This document shows positions 13,275-23,000 of a stretch of 64,000 bases of DNA, piece after piece. The DNA comes from Methanobacterium petrolearium (GTDB lineage Archaea > Methanobacteriota > Methanobacteria > Methanobacteriales > Methanobacteriaceae), in contig NZ_JAGGKL010000001.1 in assembly GCF_017873625.1 (NCBI RefSeq), positions 25,001-89,000 of the forward strand, in the 5' to 3' direction. The notes beneath the pieces were generated by a model. That model saw only the letters and a list, made by a program, of their open reading frames with translations, did not search any database and was not told the DNA's origin. Position 1 is the stretch's first letter. Each line of letters opens with the position of its first letter. The position numbers and the translations under genes were made by a program.

Positions 13275-14606
13275 ATGTTAGGTAACTTAGGCAAGAATCT
13301 CACAAAAACCATGAAGAAACTTGCCGGAATGACCATCATAGATGAAGAAGTAGTTAAAGAAGTAATTAAAGACATTCAAAGGGCTTTAATCCAGTCGGAT
13401 GTCAATATAAAACTGGTTCTGAATCTCTCCAAAACCATAGAAGAAAGAGCCCTGAATGAAGAACCTCCAAAAGGCGTTACCGCTAAAGAACACGTCATCA
13501 AAATCGTTTACGATGAACTGGTCCATCTTTTAGGAGACAAGGCAGAAGAAGTTGAAATCGAAAAGAAACCATATAAAATACTCTTCGTAGGTCTGCAGGG
13601 AAGTGGTAAGACCACTACCATTGGAAAAATGGCCAAATACTTGCAGAAGAAGGGTTTCAACCCTGCCATAATTTGTACTGACACTTGGAGGCCTGCAGCA
13701 TATGAACAGCTACGTCAGCTTACAGAAAGCCTGAATTTGTCCATATACGGAGACCCAGATAATACTGATGCTCTGGATCTGGCCAGGAAAGGTTTGAAAG
13801 AATTTAAAAAACAGAACATCATAATTGTAGATACTGCTGGCCGCCATAAGGAGGAAAAAGACCTCCTGGATGAGATGGAGCAGATATCAGCAGTTGTGGA
13901 ACCTGACGAAGTTATGCTGGTCATTGATGGAACCATAGGTCAGCAGGCCAGAGAACAGGCTTTGGCATTCAGCAAAACCACAGACATTGGATCCATCGTT
14001 ATCACCAAACTAGATGGGTCAGCTAAAGGTGGTGGAGCTCTTTCAGCAGTAGCAGAAATTGGAGCCCCAATTAAATTCATTGGTACTGGTGAACGCATTG
14101 ATGACCTGGAAGTGTTCGATCCAGAACGATTTATCTCCAGATTACTTGGAATGGGAGATATTAAAACCCTCATTGAACGTGCCGAGGAAATTGTAGATGA
14201 AGATGTTGACACCGAAGCCATGGACGCCATGCTCAGTGGTAAGTTTACCCTTAAAGACATGTACAGTCAGTTTGAGATGATGAACAAAATGGGACCCATG
14301 CAGCAGGTAATGAATATGCTACCGGGTATGGGCAATAAATTACCAAAAAACGCATCCCAGGTGACTGAAGAGAAACTAACCAAATACAAAATACTCATGG
14401 ATTCCATGACCGAAGACGAACTCACTCACCCTGAGATAATCAAACAATCCCGGGTAAAGAGAATAGCCAGGGGCTCAGGAATGCGTAACGAAGATGTTAA
14501 AGAGCTTCTAAAATATTATCAGGTAACCAAAAAGGCCATTAAAGGATTTGGAAAACGTAAAATGGGCGGACCGTTGGGTCAAATGATGCGTCAAATGATG
14601 CGATAA
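13275..14606 (+). CDS. srp54: Signal recognition particle protein SRP54
   Basis: 443 residues, full length. N domain (1-90), then the GTPase domain with P-loop '[10 protein letters not shown]' (about 105), '[11 protein letters not shown]', 'DTAGRHKEE' and '[14 protein letters not shown]'. The methionine-rich M domain (from about 300) includes '[18 protein letters not shown]' and ends MMRQMMR, which binds signal peptides and 7S RNA. SRP54 targets ribosomes to the membrane through FtsY. GGTGA lies 6 bases before the ATG; TATA-like ATATAAAATT at 13221 may be its promoter. Confidence 0.96.
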   Translation: MLGNLGKNLTKTMKKLAGMTIIDEEVVKEVIKDIQRALIQSDVNIKLVLNLSKTIEERALNEEPPKGVTAKEHVIKIVYDELVHLLGDKAEEVEIEKKPYKILFVGLQGSGKTTTIGKMAKYLQKKGFNPAIICTDTWRPAAYEQLRQLTESLNLSIYGDPDNTDALDLARKGLKEFKKQNIIIVDTAGRHKEEKDLLDEMEQISAVVEPDEVMLVIDGTIGQQAREQALAFSKTTDIGSIVITKLDGSAKGGGALSAVAEIGAPIKFIGTGERIDDLEVFDPERFISRLLGMGDIKTLIERAEEIVDEDVDTEAMDAMLSGKFTLKDMYSQFEMMNKMGPMQQVMNMLPGMGNKLPKNASQVTEEKLTKYKILMDSMTEDELTHPEIIKQSRVKRIARGSGMRNEDVKELLKYYQVTKKAIKGFGKRKMGGPLGQMMRQMMR

Positions 14607-14834
14607 CACCCCAAACCTTGTTTACCTAAGCATACAGAGGAATAGCTATTTTACAATTGAGAATAATAAATAACTAGGGTAAATAATAGATAATTAAGAA
14701 TAATAGACTATTATATTTATCAGCGAATAATTTTTCAGCAGAAAAATCTTATTCTGCTTAAGAAAAACATTTTATCAGCGAATAAATCAGTGCAGAGAAC
14801 ATTTAAATTAAGTCAATTCATCAGGAAGATTATA

Positions 14835-16055
14835 ATGGAAAATATTAAGGATCAAACCACCAAAATAATGAATATAACCGACGGAAATATTTGTAATCGA
14901 TGTTTAGGCCGATATTTCTACCCAAAAGTCCCAGGGAAAGATAATGATGAGAGGGGTGCTTATCTTAAAAACCAGTTGATGAAGGAAGAGAACTTACCTG
15001 AAAAAAACGAACCATGTTGTATATGCGGGGACCTCTTTCGCATTCTTGAGAATAAACTTGAAAATATAATCCAGGAAATAAATGAAAAAAATGTAGAATT
15101 TGCAAATTTTTTGGTTGGCTGCCGTTTGTCCCCTGAAATCCTGGAAAAAGAGAAATTTATAGGGGATAAAATAGGTGTTGAAAGTGAAAGTATAAAAAAA
15201 GAGATTAACAGGGAGTTAGGTAAAGGATTATCCCTTCGTCTGGACAAAGAAGTGGAATTTGATAACCCTAACCTGGTGGTTATGATGGATTTTACCACAG
15301 ATAATGTGGAAATCCAGATAAACCCATTATTCCTGGAAGGCCGATACCGTAAACTTGTAAGGGGAATCCCACAAACCAGATGGCCCTGTCGCAAATGCAG
15401 GGGCCGGGGCTGTGAGAAATGTAACTACACCGGTAAAATGTACCCTGAATCAGTTGAAGAATTAATAGCAAAAAAGGTTCTACAGGCAACCAAAGGGCGA
15501 GAATCCAAATTTCACGGAGCAGGTAGAGAAGATATAGATGTAAGGATGTTGGGAAGGGGAAGACCATTCGTACTGGAGATTAAAGAACCAAAGGTTAGAG
15601 AGTTGGAACTAGATAAATTAACTGAACAAATTAATCAACATTGCCAGGACAAAGTTGAAGTTCTGAATCTGAAAATGGCAGAAAAGGATCGAAGAAGTGG
15701 TGTGAAAGCATCCTCAACAGAAACATCCAAAACATACCGTGCACTGGTGGAAATGGATGAAACGATTTCTAAAGAAGATTTAGATATTTTAAATTCCCTT
15801 AATGTTATCAAACAGAGAACACCAATTCGTGTTTCTCATCGTAGAGCAGATAAAATACGTGTCCGAGAAGTGAAGGAAGTTGAAACCAAATTAGTTGATT
15901 CAAACCATTTCGAATTTATTGTTAATTGTGATGGTGGGTTGTACATAAAAGAATTGATATCCGGGGATGAAGATCGAACCCAGCCCAGTGTTACCTCCCT
16001 CCTTGGAAATTCAGCAAAATGTGTCCATTTAGATGTTCTGGAAGTCAACATTTAA
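14835..16055 (+). CDS. pus10: tRNA pseudouridine synthase Pus10
   Basis: 406 residues from the ATG at 14835 (AGGAAGA just upstream; the in-frame GTG at 14790 has no site). The N-terminal THUMP-like part carries zinc cysteines (CNRC and CCIC, then a second set CRKCRGRGCEKC). The catalytic region 'FHGAGREDIDVRMLGRGRPF' contains the catalytic Asp. Pus10 makes pseudouridine 54 and 55 in archaeal tRNAs. About 330 bases separate it from L21e. Confidence 0.92.
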   Translation: MENIKDQTTKIMNITDGNICNRCLGRYFYPKVPGKDNDERGAYLKNQLMKEENLPEKNEPCCICGDLFRILENKLENIIQEINEKNVEFANFLVGCRLSPEILEKEKFIGDKIGVESESIKKEINRELGKGLSLRLDKEVEFDNPNLVVMMDFTTDNVEIQINPLFLEGRYRKLVRGIPQTRWPCRKCRGRGCEKCNYTGKMYPESVEELIAKKVLQATKGRESKFHGAGREDIDVRMLGRGRPFVLEIKEPKVRELELDKLTEQINQHCQDKVEVLNLKMAEKDRRSGVKASSTETSKTYRALVEMDETISKEDLDILNSLNVIKQRTPIRVSHRRADKIRVREVKEVETKLVDSNHFEFIVNCDGGLYIKELISGDEDRTQPSVTSLLGNSAKCVHLDVLEVNI

Positions 16056-16386
16056 ATGGGTGAAAATGACAAAAAGATATTTTTATAAATTGGAAGATAG
16101 TTTTATAAACTCTATAACAATATACATTAAATTAATCGATTTGCCGACTATCAACCACTGAAGATTCATGCGAATTTTTTCCTTAAAATTAGGTTAAGCT
16201 TCTCATGAGGTCATGTTATCAATATAACACACTAAAATCTGCACATAGTAATCACTGATTACATGTTAACACACTACATATGATATTTAGAAAATAAATG
16301 TTGCAGATAACCTTTGAATATTCATAACTTAAAAATACAGATTCAATAAATTTAACAAACCATTTCTTTGAAGTGGAGGATTGAAA
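16056..16386. other. Intergenic region, 331 bases
   Basis: The gap lies upstream of the L21e-rpoF operon and must contain its promoter, though no single TATA box stands out. It holds a partial direct repeat, CATGTTA followed by ACACACTA, at 16212-16234 (with an 8-base insert) and 16262-16276 (contiguous). A possible 31-codon ORF at 16066 lacks a ribosome site and is not called. Confidence 0.4.
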
Positions 16387-16680
16387 ATGACTCAGAGATC
16401 AAGAGGTTTTAGAAGTAAAACAAGGTACAAGCTTAAAAAAAGCATAAGAGCAGGAAGAACCAACCCCATAACCAAAAAAATACAGACCTTCCAGGAAGAT
16501 GATCTGGTTCACATAATAATAGATCCCAGTGTTCATAAAGGACAACCCCACCCCCGTTTCCATGGGAAAACTGGCCAAGTAGCAGAAAAACGAGGAAGGG
16601 CATACATAGTAGCAATAAATGATGGTAATAAGGCTAAAAAACTGATTATTAGACCTGAACACCTTAAAATACAAGAGTGA
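16387..16680 (+). CDS. rpl21e: 50S ribosomal protein L21e
   Basis: 97 residues, starting [19 protein letters not shown], the L21e N-terminus. '[20 protein letters not shown]' is the conserved KOW-like core. GGAGG lies 8 bases before the ATG at 16387; the in-frame TTG at 16381 falls within that spacer and is unlikely. The 3' end overlaps or abuts the rpoF start region. Confidence 0.94.
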   Translation: MTQRSRGFRSKTRYKLKKSIRAGRTNPITKKIQTFQEDDLVHIIIDPSVHKGQPHPRFHGKTGQVAEKRGRAYIVAINDGNKAKKLIIRPEHLKIQE

Positions 16681-16685
16681 TGGTG

Positions 16686-17021
16686 ATGATTGGTAAAAAA
16701 GTCCTGGAAACTGATCCAATTCCCCTGGTAAATGTTAAACCATTACTGGAGGAACTAGAAAAAAATCATGAACTTAGCTATGAGCAGAATCTGGCTCTGG
16801 ATCATGTCACCAAATTCTCAAAAATATCAGTGGAAAACGCAGCCAAACTGGTAAGTGAATTGGAAGATATCATTAAAAGGACCCAGGCCATCAAGATAGC
16901 AGATGTCATGCCTGAAGATATGGATGACATGAGACTAATTTTCGCCAAAGAAAGAGGCTCACACAAAAAGGAAGAACTCGAAAACATACTAAAAATTGTA
17001 AACAAATACAGGGAAGATTAA
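16686..17021 (+). CDS. rpoF: RNA polymerase subunit F (Rpb4-like)
   Basis: 111 residues starting MIGKKVLETDPIPLVNVKPLL. The HRDC-like helical part ends 'MPEDMDDMRLIFAKERG', typical of archaeal Rpb4. RpoF forms the stalk with RpoE, which binds nascent RNA and TFE. Several in-frame starts (16677, 16680, 16683, 16686) lie at the L21e stop. I chose the last because the preceding GATGGTG could act as ribosome site, but 16680 is also possible. L21e-rpoF is a conserved archaeal pair. Confidence 0.9.
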   Translation: MIGKKVLETDPIPLVNVKPLLEELEKNHELSYEQNLALDHVTKFSKISVENAAKLVSELEDIIKRTQAIKIADVMPEDMDDMRLIFAKERGSHKKEELENILKIVNKYRED

Positions 17022-17120
17022 ATTACAGGGTTTAACCTCCTCGGGTAAACTTCCAGACATTTTAGAAACTGTATTAAAAAATTAAATAATAAAAATTTAA
17101 GTCATAGTAAGGGTGGTTAA

Positions 17121-17699
17121 ATGGAAGATTATGCTATTATTTTAGATTTTCTACCTCTAGGTTATGTTAAAGAAGGATCTAGCACCTACAAACGTAAACC
17201 TGTGGCTCAAGCCATCGGAACGGAGGAATTCACCCTACTGGAGTTAACACCCAAGGAAAATACAACCCTGGACATTCATGAAAAGGTCTACATTGGTGCA
17301 GGTAAAAGGGACAAAATCGCCAGGGTAAACCGCAGATTACCATACAATAAAATGACTGCAACCGCGAAAATCGAGGTTAATTATGTCATTGAAGAGATTA
17401 TAAAGGAAAGAGAAGATAAATTTATCCGATTCTTCAATGAAGCAGGACCTATTTCCACTAGATTACACCAAATAGAACTTTTACCTGGAATTGGCAAAAA
17501 GCACATGTGGGACATTATACAGGCACGTAAGGAAGCTCCCTTCAAAGACTTCGATGATGTGAAAAAACGAGTGCCCATGCTTTCCGACCCTGTGAAGCTG
17601 ATTGCTAAAAGAATTCAGTTGGAACTGGAAGCAACTGAAGATAGGAAGGGTAAAAAGAAGTACATCCTATTCACCAGACCTCCGAAAAGGAAATTTTAA
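17121..17699 (+). CDS. DUF655 family protein, probable RNA-binding
   Basis: 192 residues. The N-terminal OB-like part is 'YAIILDFLPLGYVKEG' to 'EKVYIGAGKRDKIARVNRRL'. A helix-hairpin-helix 'IELLPGIGKKHMWDIIQARK' (about 117-136) follows, and the tail is strongly basic (TRPPKRKF). DUF655 is an archaeal and plant family of unknown role, regularly found between rpoF and ksgA. That position and the basic tail suggest a role in rRNA or tRNA metabolism, which is inference. Confidence 0.88.
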   Translation: MEDYAIILDFLPLGYVKEGSSTYKRKPVAQAIGTEEFTLLELTPKENTTLDIHEKVYIGAGKRDKIARVNRRLPYNKMTATAKIEVNYVIEEIIKEREDKFIRFFNEAGPISTRLHQIELLPGIGKKHMWDIIQARKEAPFKDFDDVKKRVPMLSDPVKLIAKRIQLELEATEDRKGKKKYILFTRPPKRKF

Positions 17700-17735
17700 A
17701 CATTAAAAACTTTTTTTTATGTGTTATGATGGGAA

Positions 17736-18578
17736 ATGTTGGCCAGAGAAACTTTTAACCTGTTAAAAAAGTATCAAATACGGTTAGATCGGAGGAAAGG
17801 TCAGAATTACCTTATCCATGACCAAATTTTATCCCGAATTATTGAAAATTCCCAGATCACTGATTCTGATGTTGTTCTGGAAATCGGGGCAGGTATAGGT
17901 ACTTTAACCATTCCTCTGGCTGAGAACGCATCGAAAGTGGTGGCTGTTGAGCAAGATAAACGGATTGTCCAGGTTTTAAGGGAAAGACTTCAGCAGGAGG
18001 GAATTTCCAATGTGGAAATCCTGGAGGAAGATGCTACCAGACTCGATTTTCCCTATTTTAACAAAGTAGTTTCCAATTTACCCTACCAGATATCATCCCC
18101 CATAACCTTCAAACTCCTTAAATACGATTTCGATTTTGCTATTTTAATGTACCAACTGGAATTTGCTCAGAGAATGGTTGCTAAACCTGGAGAATCGAAT
18201 TATTCCCGTCTTTCAGTAATGATGAGTCTTTGCAGCCAGACAGAATTTCTTTTCAAGGTCCCCAAGAAAGCATTCATCCCCCCACCTCGAATTTCTTCTG
18301 CGGTGATTAAATTAACACCAAAAAAGAACCAGGATGTGGATGAATTCTTTGTGAAAACCTGCAGAGCACTATTCCAACATAAAAAGAAGAAATCCGGAAA
18401 GGCGTTGCTACAATCGTTCCATGAAATATCGGATATGGATATTGCACGTGGCACTATCCGGGATCTGATCTCACAATTGGATAGGAAACTAATTGAGGAA
18501 AGAGTTTTTAAACTTAATCCTGGAGAAATTTTAAGGATTTCCACACAACTTGAAGAAGTGATGGAGGAGTTATTATGA
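17736..18578 (+). CDS. ksgA: 16S rRNA dimethyladenosine transferase (KsgA/Dim1)
   Basis: 280 residues. SAM-binding 'VVLEIGAGIGTLTIPLAE' (about 45-62) is followed by the catalytic 'VSNLPYQISSPI' motif (about 110), which is NLPY as expected for N6-adenine methylation. The C-terminal helical domain includes 'FIPPPRISSAVIKL'. KsgA dimethylates two adenines near the 3' end of 16S rRNA during 30S maturation. The TGA overlaps the next ATG (ATGA). Confidence 0.94.
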   Translation: MLARETFNLLKKYQIRLDRRKGQNYLIHDQILSRIIENSQITDSDVVLEIGAGIGTLTIPLAENASKVVAVEQDKRIVQVLRERLQQEGISNVEILEEDATRLDFPYFNKVVSNLPYQISSPITFKLLKYDFDFAILMYQLEFAQRMVAKPGESNYSRLSVMMSLCSQTEFLFKVPKKAFIPPPRISSAVIKLTPKKNQDVDEFFVKTCRALFQHKKKKSGKALLQSFHEISDMDIARGTIRDLISQLDRKLIEERVFKLNPGEILRISTQLEEVMEELL

Positions 18579-18898
18579 ACAAAAAACATGATGCAGGAAA
18601 AAATCCCTTCCAGATATTTCAGGAAGAATTCCCGGATCTGGCAAAATCTTTTAATGATCTGGTGGATGCACAGCGAACCCTAAAGGGGATGGATCCAAAA
18701 ACCAAGCAACTGGTAAATATCGCCATCCAAACAGCCAATCACAACCCCATGGGAGTGAAAATGCATGCCCAAATGGCTAAAAGTCGGGGAGCGTCCAGGG
18801 ACGAGATTTTAGGGGCGGTAGTGATGAACCTTCATCTTTCCGGTTTAGCAACCGTGTTAGACTGCCTTCCCGCTGCCGTGGAAGGTCTTGAATTGTGA
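18575..18898 (+). CDS. Carboxymuconolactone decarboxylase-fold protein without redox cysteines
   Basis: 107 residues. 'QLVNIAIQTANHNPMGVKMH' and 'MAKSRGASRDEILGAVVMNL' match the CMD/AhpD fold. The usual CxxC of AhpD peroxidase partners is absent: the only Cys lies near the C-terminus (VLDCLPAAVEG). A peroxidase role is therefore unlikely and the function is unknown. GGAGGAG precedes the ATG, which overlaps the ksgA stop, so it is translationally coupled to ksgA. Confidence 0.8.
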   Translation: MNKKHDAGKNPFQIFQEEFPDLAKSFNDLVDAQRTLKGMDPKTKQLVNIAIQTANHNPMGVKMHAQMAKSRGASRDEILGAVVMNLHLSGLATVLDCLPAAVEGLEL

Positions 18899-19042
18899 AA
18901 AAATCAAAGTTTATAATGGAATGACAAATAATACTAAAAAGAAAGATAAAAAAAGCAGAATAAAGGAATAAAAAGCCAGAAAATACAATATTATCTGATT
19001 TCAACCATTACCCCCTAACTATAAATGAAGAGGCAAATTATT

Positions 19043-19639
19043 ATGTTGGATTACAATGGAATTCGCTACCAAACACACCCAGAGGTGTATGAACCCGCCG
19101 AAGATACGTTTCTATTTGCAGAGAACCTTCAAGTGGAAAGAAAAGATAACGTGCTGGAGATAGGTACCGGTACCGGCCTCATAGCAATAATAGCCTCCAG
19201 AGGATGCCGTACAGTGACTGCCACTGATGTAAATCCTCAGGCAATAGACTGCGCAGTTAAAAACATAATCGCCAATAAAGCCTACAATATAGAGTTAAGG
19301 AAAGGAAACCTGTTTGAACCAGTGCAGGATGAGAAATTCGATCTGATCCTTTTTAACACCCCTTACCTCCCAACTGATGAAGATGAAAGGGTTGATGATG
19401 AACTTGATGCTGCCTGGAATGGTGGTGTAGATGGAAGGGAAGTTATTGACCAATTCCTGGAAGGTTTAAAAGACCATCTAAAACCAGGTGGAAGAGTTCA
19501 ACTGGTGCAATCCTCCCTATCCAATGTCGAGCGCACCCTTGAAAAATTAGAGGAAATGGGTTTCGATGCTGCGGTAACAGCCCGAGAAAAATTCTTTTTC
19601 GAAGAAGTGGTGGTAATAACTGGAGTTTTACCATCCTAA
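19043..19639 (+). CDS. Class I methyltransferase, HemK2/Mtq2-like
   Basis: 198 residues from the ATG at 19043, which has GAGG nine bases upstream (the ATG at 19025 has no site). 'YEPAEDTFLFAENL' and SAM-binding 'NVLEIGTGTGLIAI' are typical of archaeal HemK2, which methylates a glutamine of release factor aRF1 with Trm112. The catalytic motif reads NTPY in 'LILFNTPYLPTDEDE' instead of the standard NPPY. Substrate assignment rests on family resemblance. Confidence 0.82.
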   Translation: MLDYNGIRYQTHPEVYEPAEDTFLFAENLQVERKDNVLEIGTGTGLIAIIASRGCRTVTATDVNPQAIDCAVKNIIANKAYNIELRKGNLFEPVQDEKFDLILFNTPYLPTDEDERVDDELDAAWNGGVDGREVIDQFLEGLKDHLKPGGRVQLVQSSLSNVERTLEKLEEMGFDAAVTAREKFFFEEVVVITGVLPS

Positions 19640-20083
19640 TGGTTTCTGTTTGATCAATTTATTTTGGGGATGGTCATACTAAAATTATAGACTTCTTACA
19701 ACTTACAAATTTTTATTATAAGATATAGTATTATCAAATCCTATTTTTTAAGAATCTCAACCCTTTAAGAATAGTCTATTTTTGACTTAATTTAAATATT
19801 ATAATAATAATTAACTTTAAGAGCCCAGATATTAATTACTTTATTTATCACTTAAAAAACGTTTTTGTTAGTTTTAGATTATTTATATATCCTATAAAAT
19901 GCATATATTTTTTTTCTATGATAATATTAGTTTAAAACAAGTCCATTAGTGTTTTTTTATACATTTAATCATTTGAATAATTTTTTAACAGTTCAAAATT
20001 TATAAGAGTTAAATGGAAAGGTTTATATCCATGTGGAATAGTGTATTATTATCTTAACATAATATAGTACTTACATATCCAGA
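19640..20083. other. Intergenic region, 444 bases, before the surface protein
   Basis: Very AT-rich with no ORF or RNA gene visible. It marks the border between conserved core genes and the accessory surface locus, and carries the surface gene promoter at its right end. Confidence 0.5.
20016..20030 (+). promoter_or_regulatory. BRE/TATA element of the surface protein gene
   Basis: GAAAG followed by GTTTATATCC is the best BRE plus TATA candidate. It predicts a start near 20050 and a leader of about 35 bases. No comparable element is seen in front of the downstream cassettes. Confidence 0.4.
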
Positions 20084-23000
20084 ATGAGTTATGACACATT
20101 GGGGGCGGCAAGTTTGAATAGACTGAGTAATAAAATCCTGATCTTAATTTTCACCTCATTATTCATATTAATATTATCTGGAACAGTTTCTGCTGCACAG
20201 TTACAGCAAAACTACACCAATGATTCTGATTTTGATAATGGCACCATGGTTGGACTGGAACATAACACCACCCATAACCAGTTGCAACTTTCCAACAGCT
20301 CTCAATCTGAATTCCCATACATTTGGGTGCCCAACAGCAACCAGGGCACAGTATCAAAGATAAATACCATCACAGGGATGGAGTTAGCACGTTACAGAGT
20401 AGCACCATCCAGTTCAGCCAGTGCTGCTTCCCCCTCCCGTACCACCATCGACCTGAATGGTAACTGCTGGGTTGGCAACCGGGGAATTGGAACTGTGGTT
20501 AAAATGGGCTTACTGGAGAACGGAGGATTCTATGACCGTAACCATAACGGTATAATCGAAACCAGCCGTGATCTGGATGGAAATGGCTTAATTGAAGGAG
20601 CAGAACTCCTGGACTGGGGTATGGATGAATGTGTACTATGGGAAATAATAGTCATACCCGGACTCGAAGGTACCTACCGTCCTGGAGAATACACTGGACG
20701 TTATTCTGGTACACCCGGCCCACGTGGTATTGCAGTAGACAGGTATAACAATGTATGGGCCGGAACCTATGGGACCAAGATTTACTACTATATCAATGGA
20801 ACTACTGGCGAAATCATACACAACATCAACATCAAATCCAGTGGACACACACCATACGGTGCAATTGTCGACAAAAACGGAATACTATGGTCTTCAGGAT
20901 CCAACAGTAAGCAGGTTCTCCGTCTCGACCCAAAAACCAACACTTTCACCATCATTCGTGTAGCACACTGTGCTTATGGTATTTCACTGGATCAGGACAA
21001 CCATCTTTTTGTTTCAGGAGGACAGCACTCCTGGTTAACCAGGATTAACACCATCACCGGGACCATAGACTGGAGAAAACCAGCAGTCCCAGGCAGTGGA
21101 GTGGCAGTCACCGATGACGGAGACGTCTGGATTGCAAACCAAGCAGCCAGAACAGTAACACGTTACACTAATAATGGAGACTTCAAAGCCACCATAATCG
21201 TTGGCAAAACCCCCAAAGGAGTCTCCATTGATAACAATGGCAAGATCTGGGTGGTGAATAATGGTGATGAATACATCCACCGCATTGACCCCCTCACCAA
21301 CCAGTTGGATCTCAGTAAAGCAATTCCTGGAACCCGCCATTATGGTTACAGTGACATGACCGGAGCAGTCTCCCAGAGTATAACCACCCAGAAAGGTATT
21401 TGGACAGTGATCCATGACTCAGGAACTCCCAACACACCCTGGGGCATCATAAACTGGACAGGCTACGAACCAACCAATACCCAGATCACCGTACGTGTTA
21501 AAAGTTCCAATGATAACACCAACTGGTCACCCTGGGAAACCGTGACTAAAAATGAGCTTTTAAATAGAACACCACCCGGCCAGTACCTGATGATAGAAAC
21601 CACCCTGCAAAGATTTCAGGGAAGTATCTCACCCATACTCTACGACCTCACAGTCAAAGCCCTTGTGGCCGACCTATCCATACAGGTTATTGGGGATTCT
21701 GAAGTTATTGCTGGAGAACAACAAAGCTATCAGGTCACCATAGAAAATCAGGGACCCTACCAATCCCCCAACACCATATTTACTGGTGATGTACCATTAA
21801 AAGATCCAGAATACTCCCTGGACAATGGAACAACCTGGAACACCTGGACAGGGATGCTGAACCTTGGAAATTTCAATAATGGCGATTATAAAACCCTCCT
21901 AATCACAGGCCTAACACCTTTCTGGACCAATAGTAATTTAAAACTGGTTGGAAGAGTTTTATCAGATACCATGGACATTAACACCATAAATAATATTTAT
22001 GATCACTTCACAGCTGTAAATACACTGTGTGATCTTTCCATCAAAATAACAGATTACCCTGATCCAGTTACCTCAGGAGAAAATCTCACCTACCACCTTA
22101 CCATCCAGAATGCAGGACCTTCCACTGGTAGAAATGTTAACCTAACTGGCACATTCTCCCTCCAAAACCCTGAATATTCCCTGGATGGCGGTAGTACCTG
22201 GCAATCATGGACCGGTCACCTTAACCTGGGAACATTTGAACCTGGCAGTTTGAAATCATTATTACTGAGAGGCTTGGTAGCATCCTCTGCCACGGGAGTT
22301 TTGGACTGCACTGCACAGGTAGAAAGTGATACTCCAGATATAGACTATTCTAATAACATTTGTAATGAATCAACCCTCCTGAAGAGTGTTTCCAATCTCT
22401 CAGTTACCCTAAGTGAAATTCCTGATGCGGTGGCTGGTGATAAAATCATTACAACCATCACTGTGGCTAATAGTGGTCCTTCAGATGCTCAGGATGTTAC
22501 TGTGTCACTGGAATCAGTTCTGGAATCCCTGGAGGAATTCGTGAACAATAACTGGGTGCCACTGGTAGACTTAATGAACCTGGGAACCATACCTGCAGGG
22601 GAAACCCGCACTATCAGGGTAAGAGGAACCATACCTTCTGCTCTGCAAGGGGCTGTGAACATCATAGCCCGGGTAAACGGGACTAACAGCTCCGATGCAA
22701 TTGTTTTATTAACACGTAAAAGTACACAATTCCAGGTGAACACGGAAACACCTACCAGTATCCGTGCCGGAGAAAGCATTAACTTCAACCTTGATGTTAC
22801 TAACCCGGGACCCTCCACTGCAGAGAATGTAATCCTCACTGGAATGCTACCTTTACTCAATCCTCAATATTCATGGGATGGAGTTATCTGGAACCCCTGG
22901 ATGGGCCAAGTAGATCTGGGCCGAATACCTGAAAATCAGTCCATGAACATTATTTTCAATGGAGAGGTTTCACCTTCATTTAATGGAACATTCAACTTCA

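Noticed and set aside
16066..16161. Possible 31-codon ORF after pus10
   Set aside because: No ribosome site, AT-driven composition and no hydrophobic or conserved pattern.
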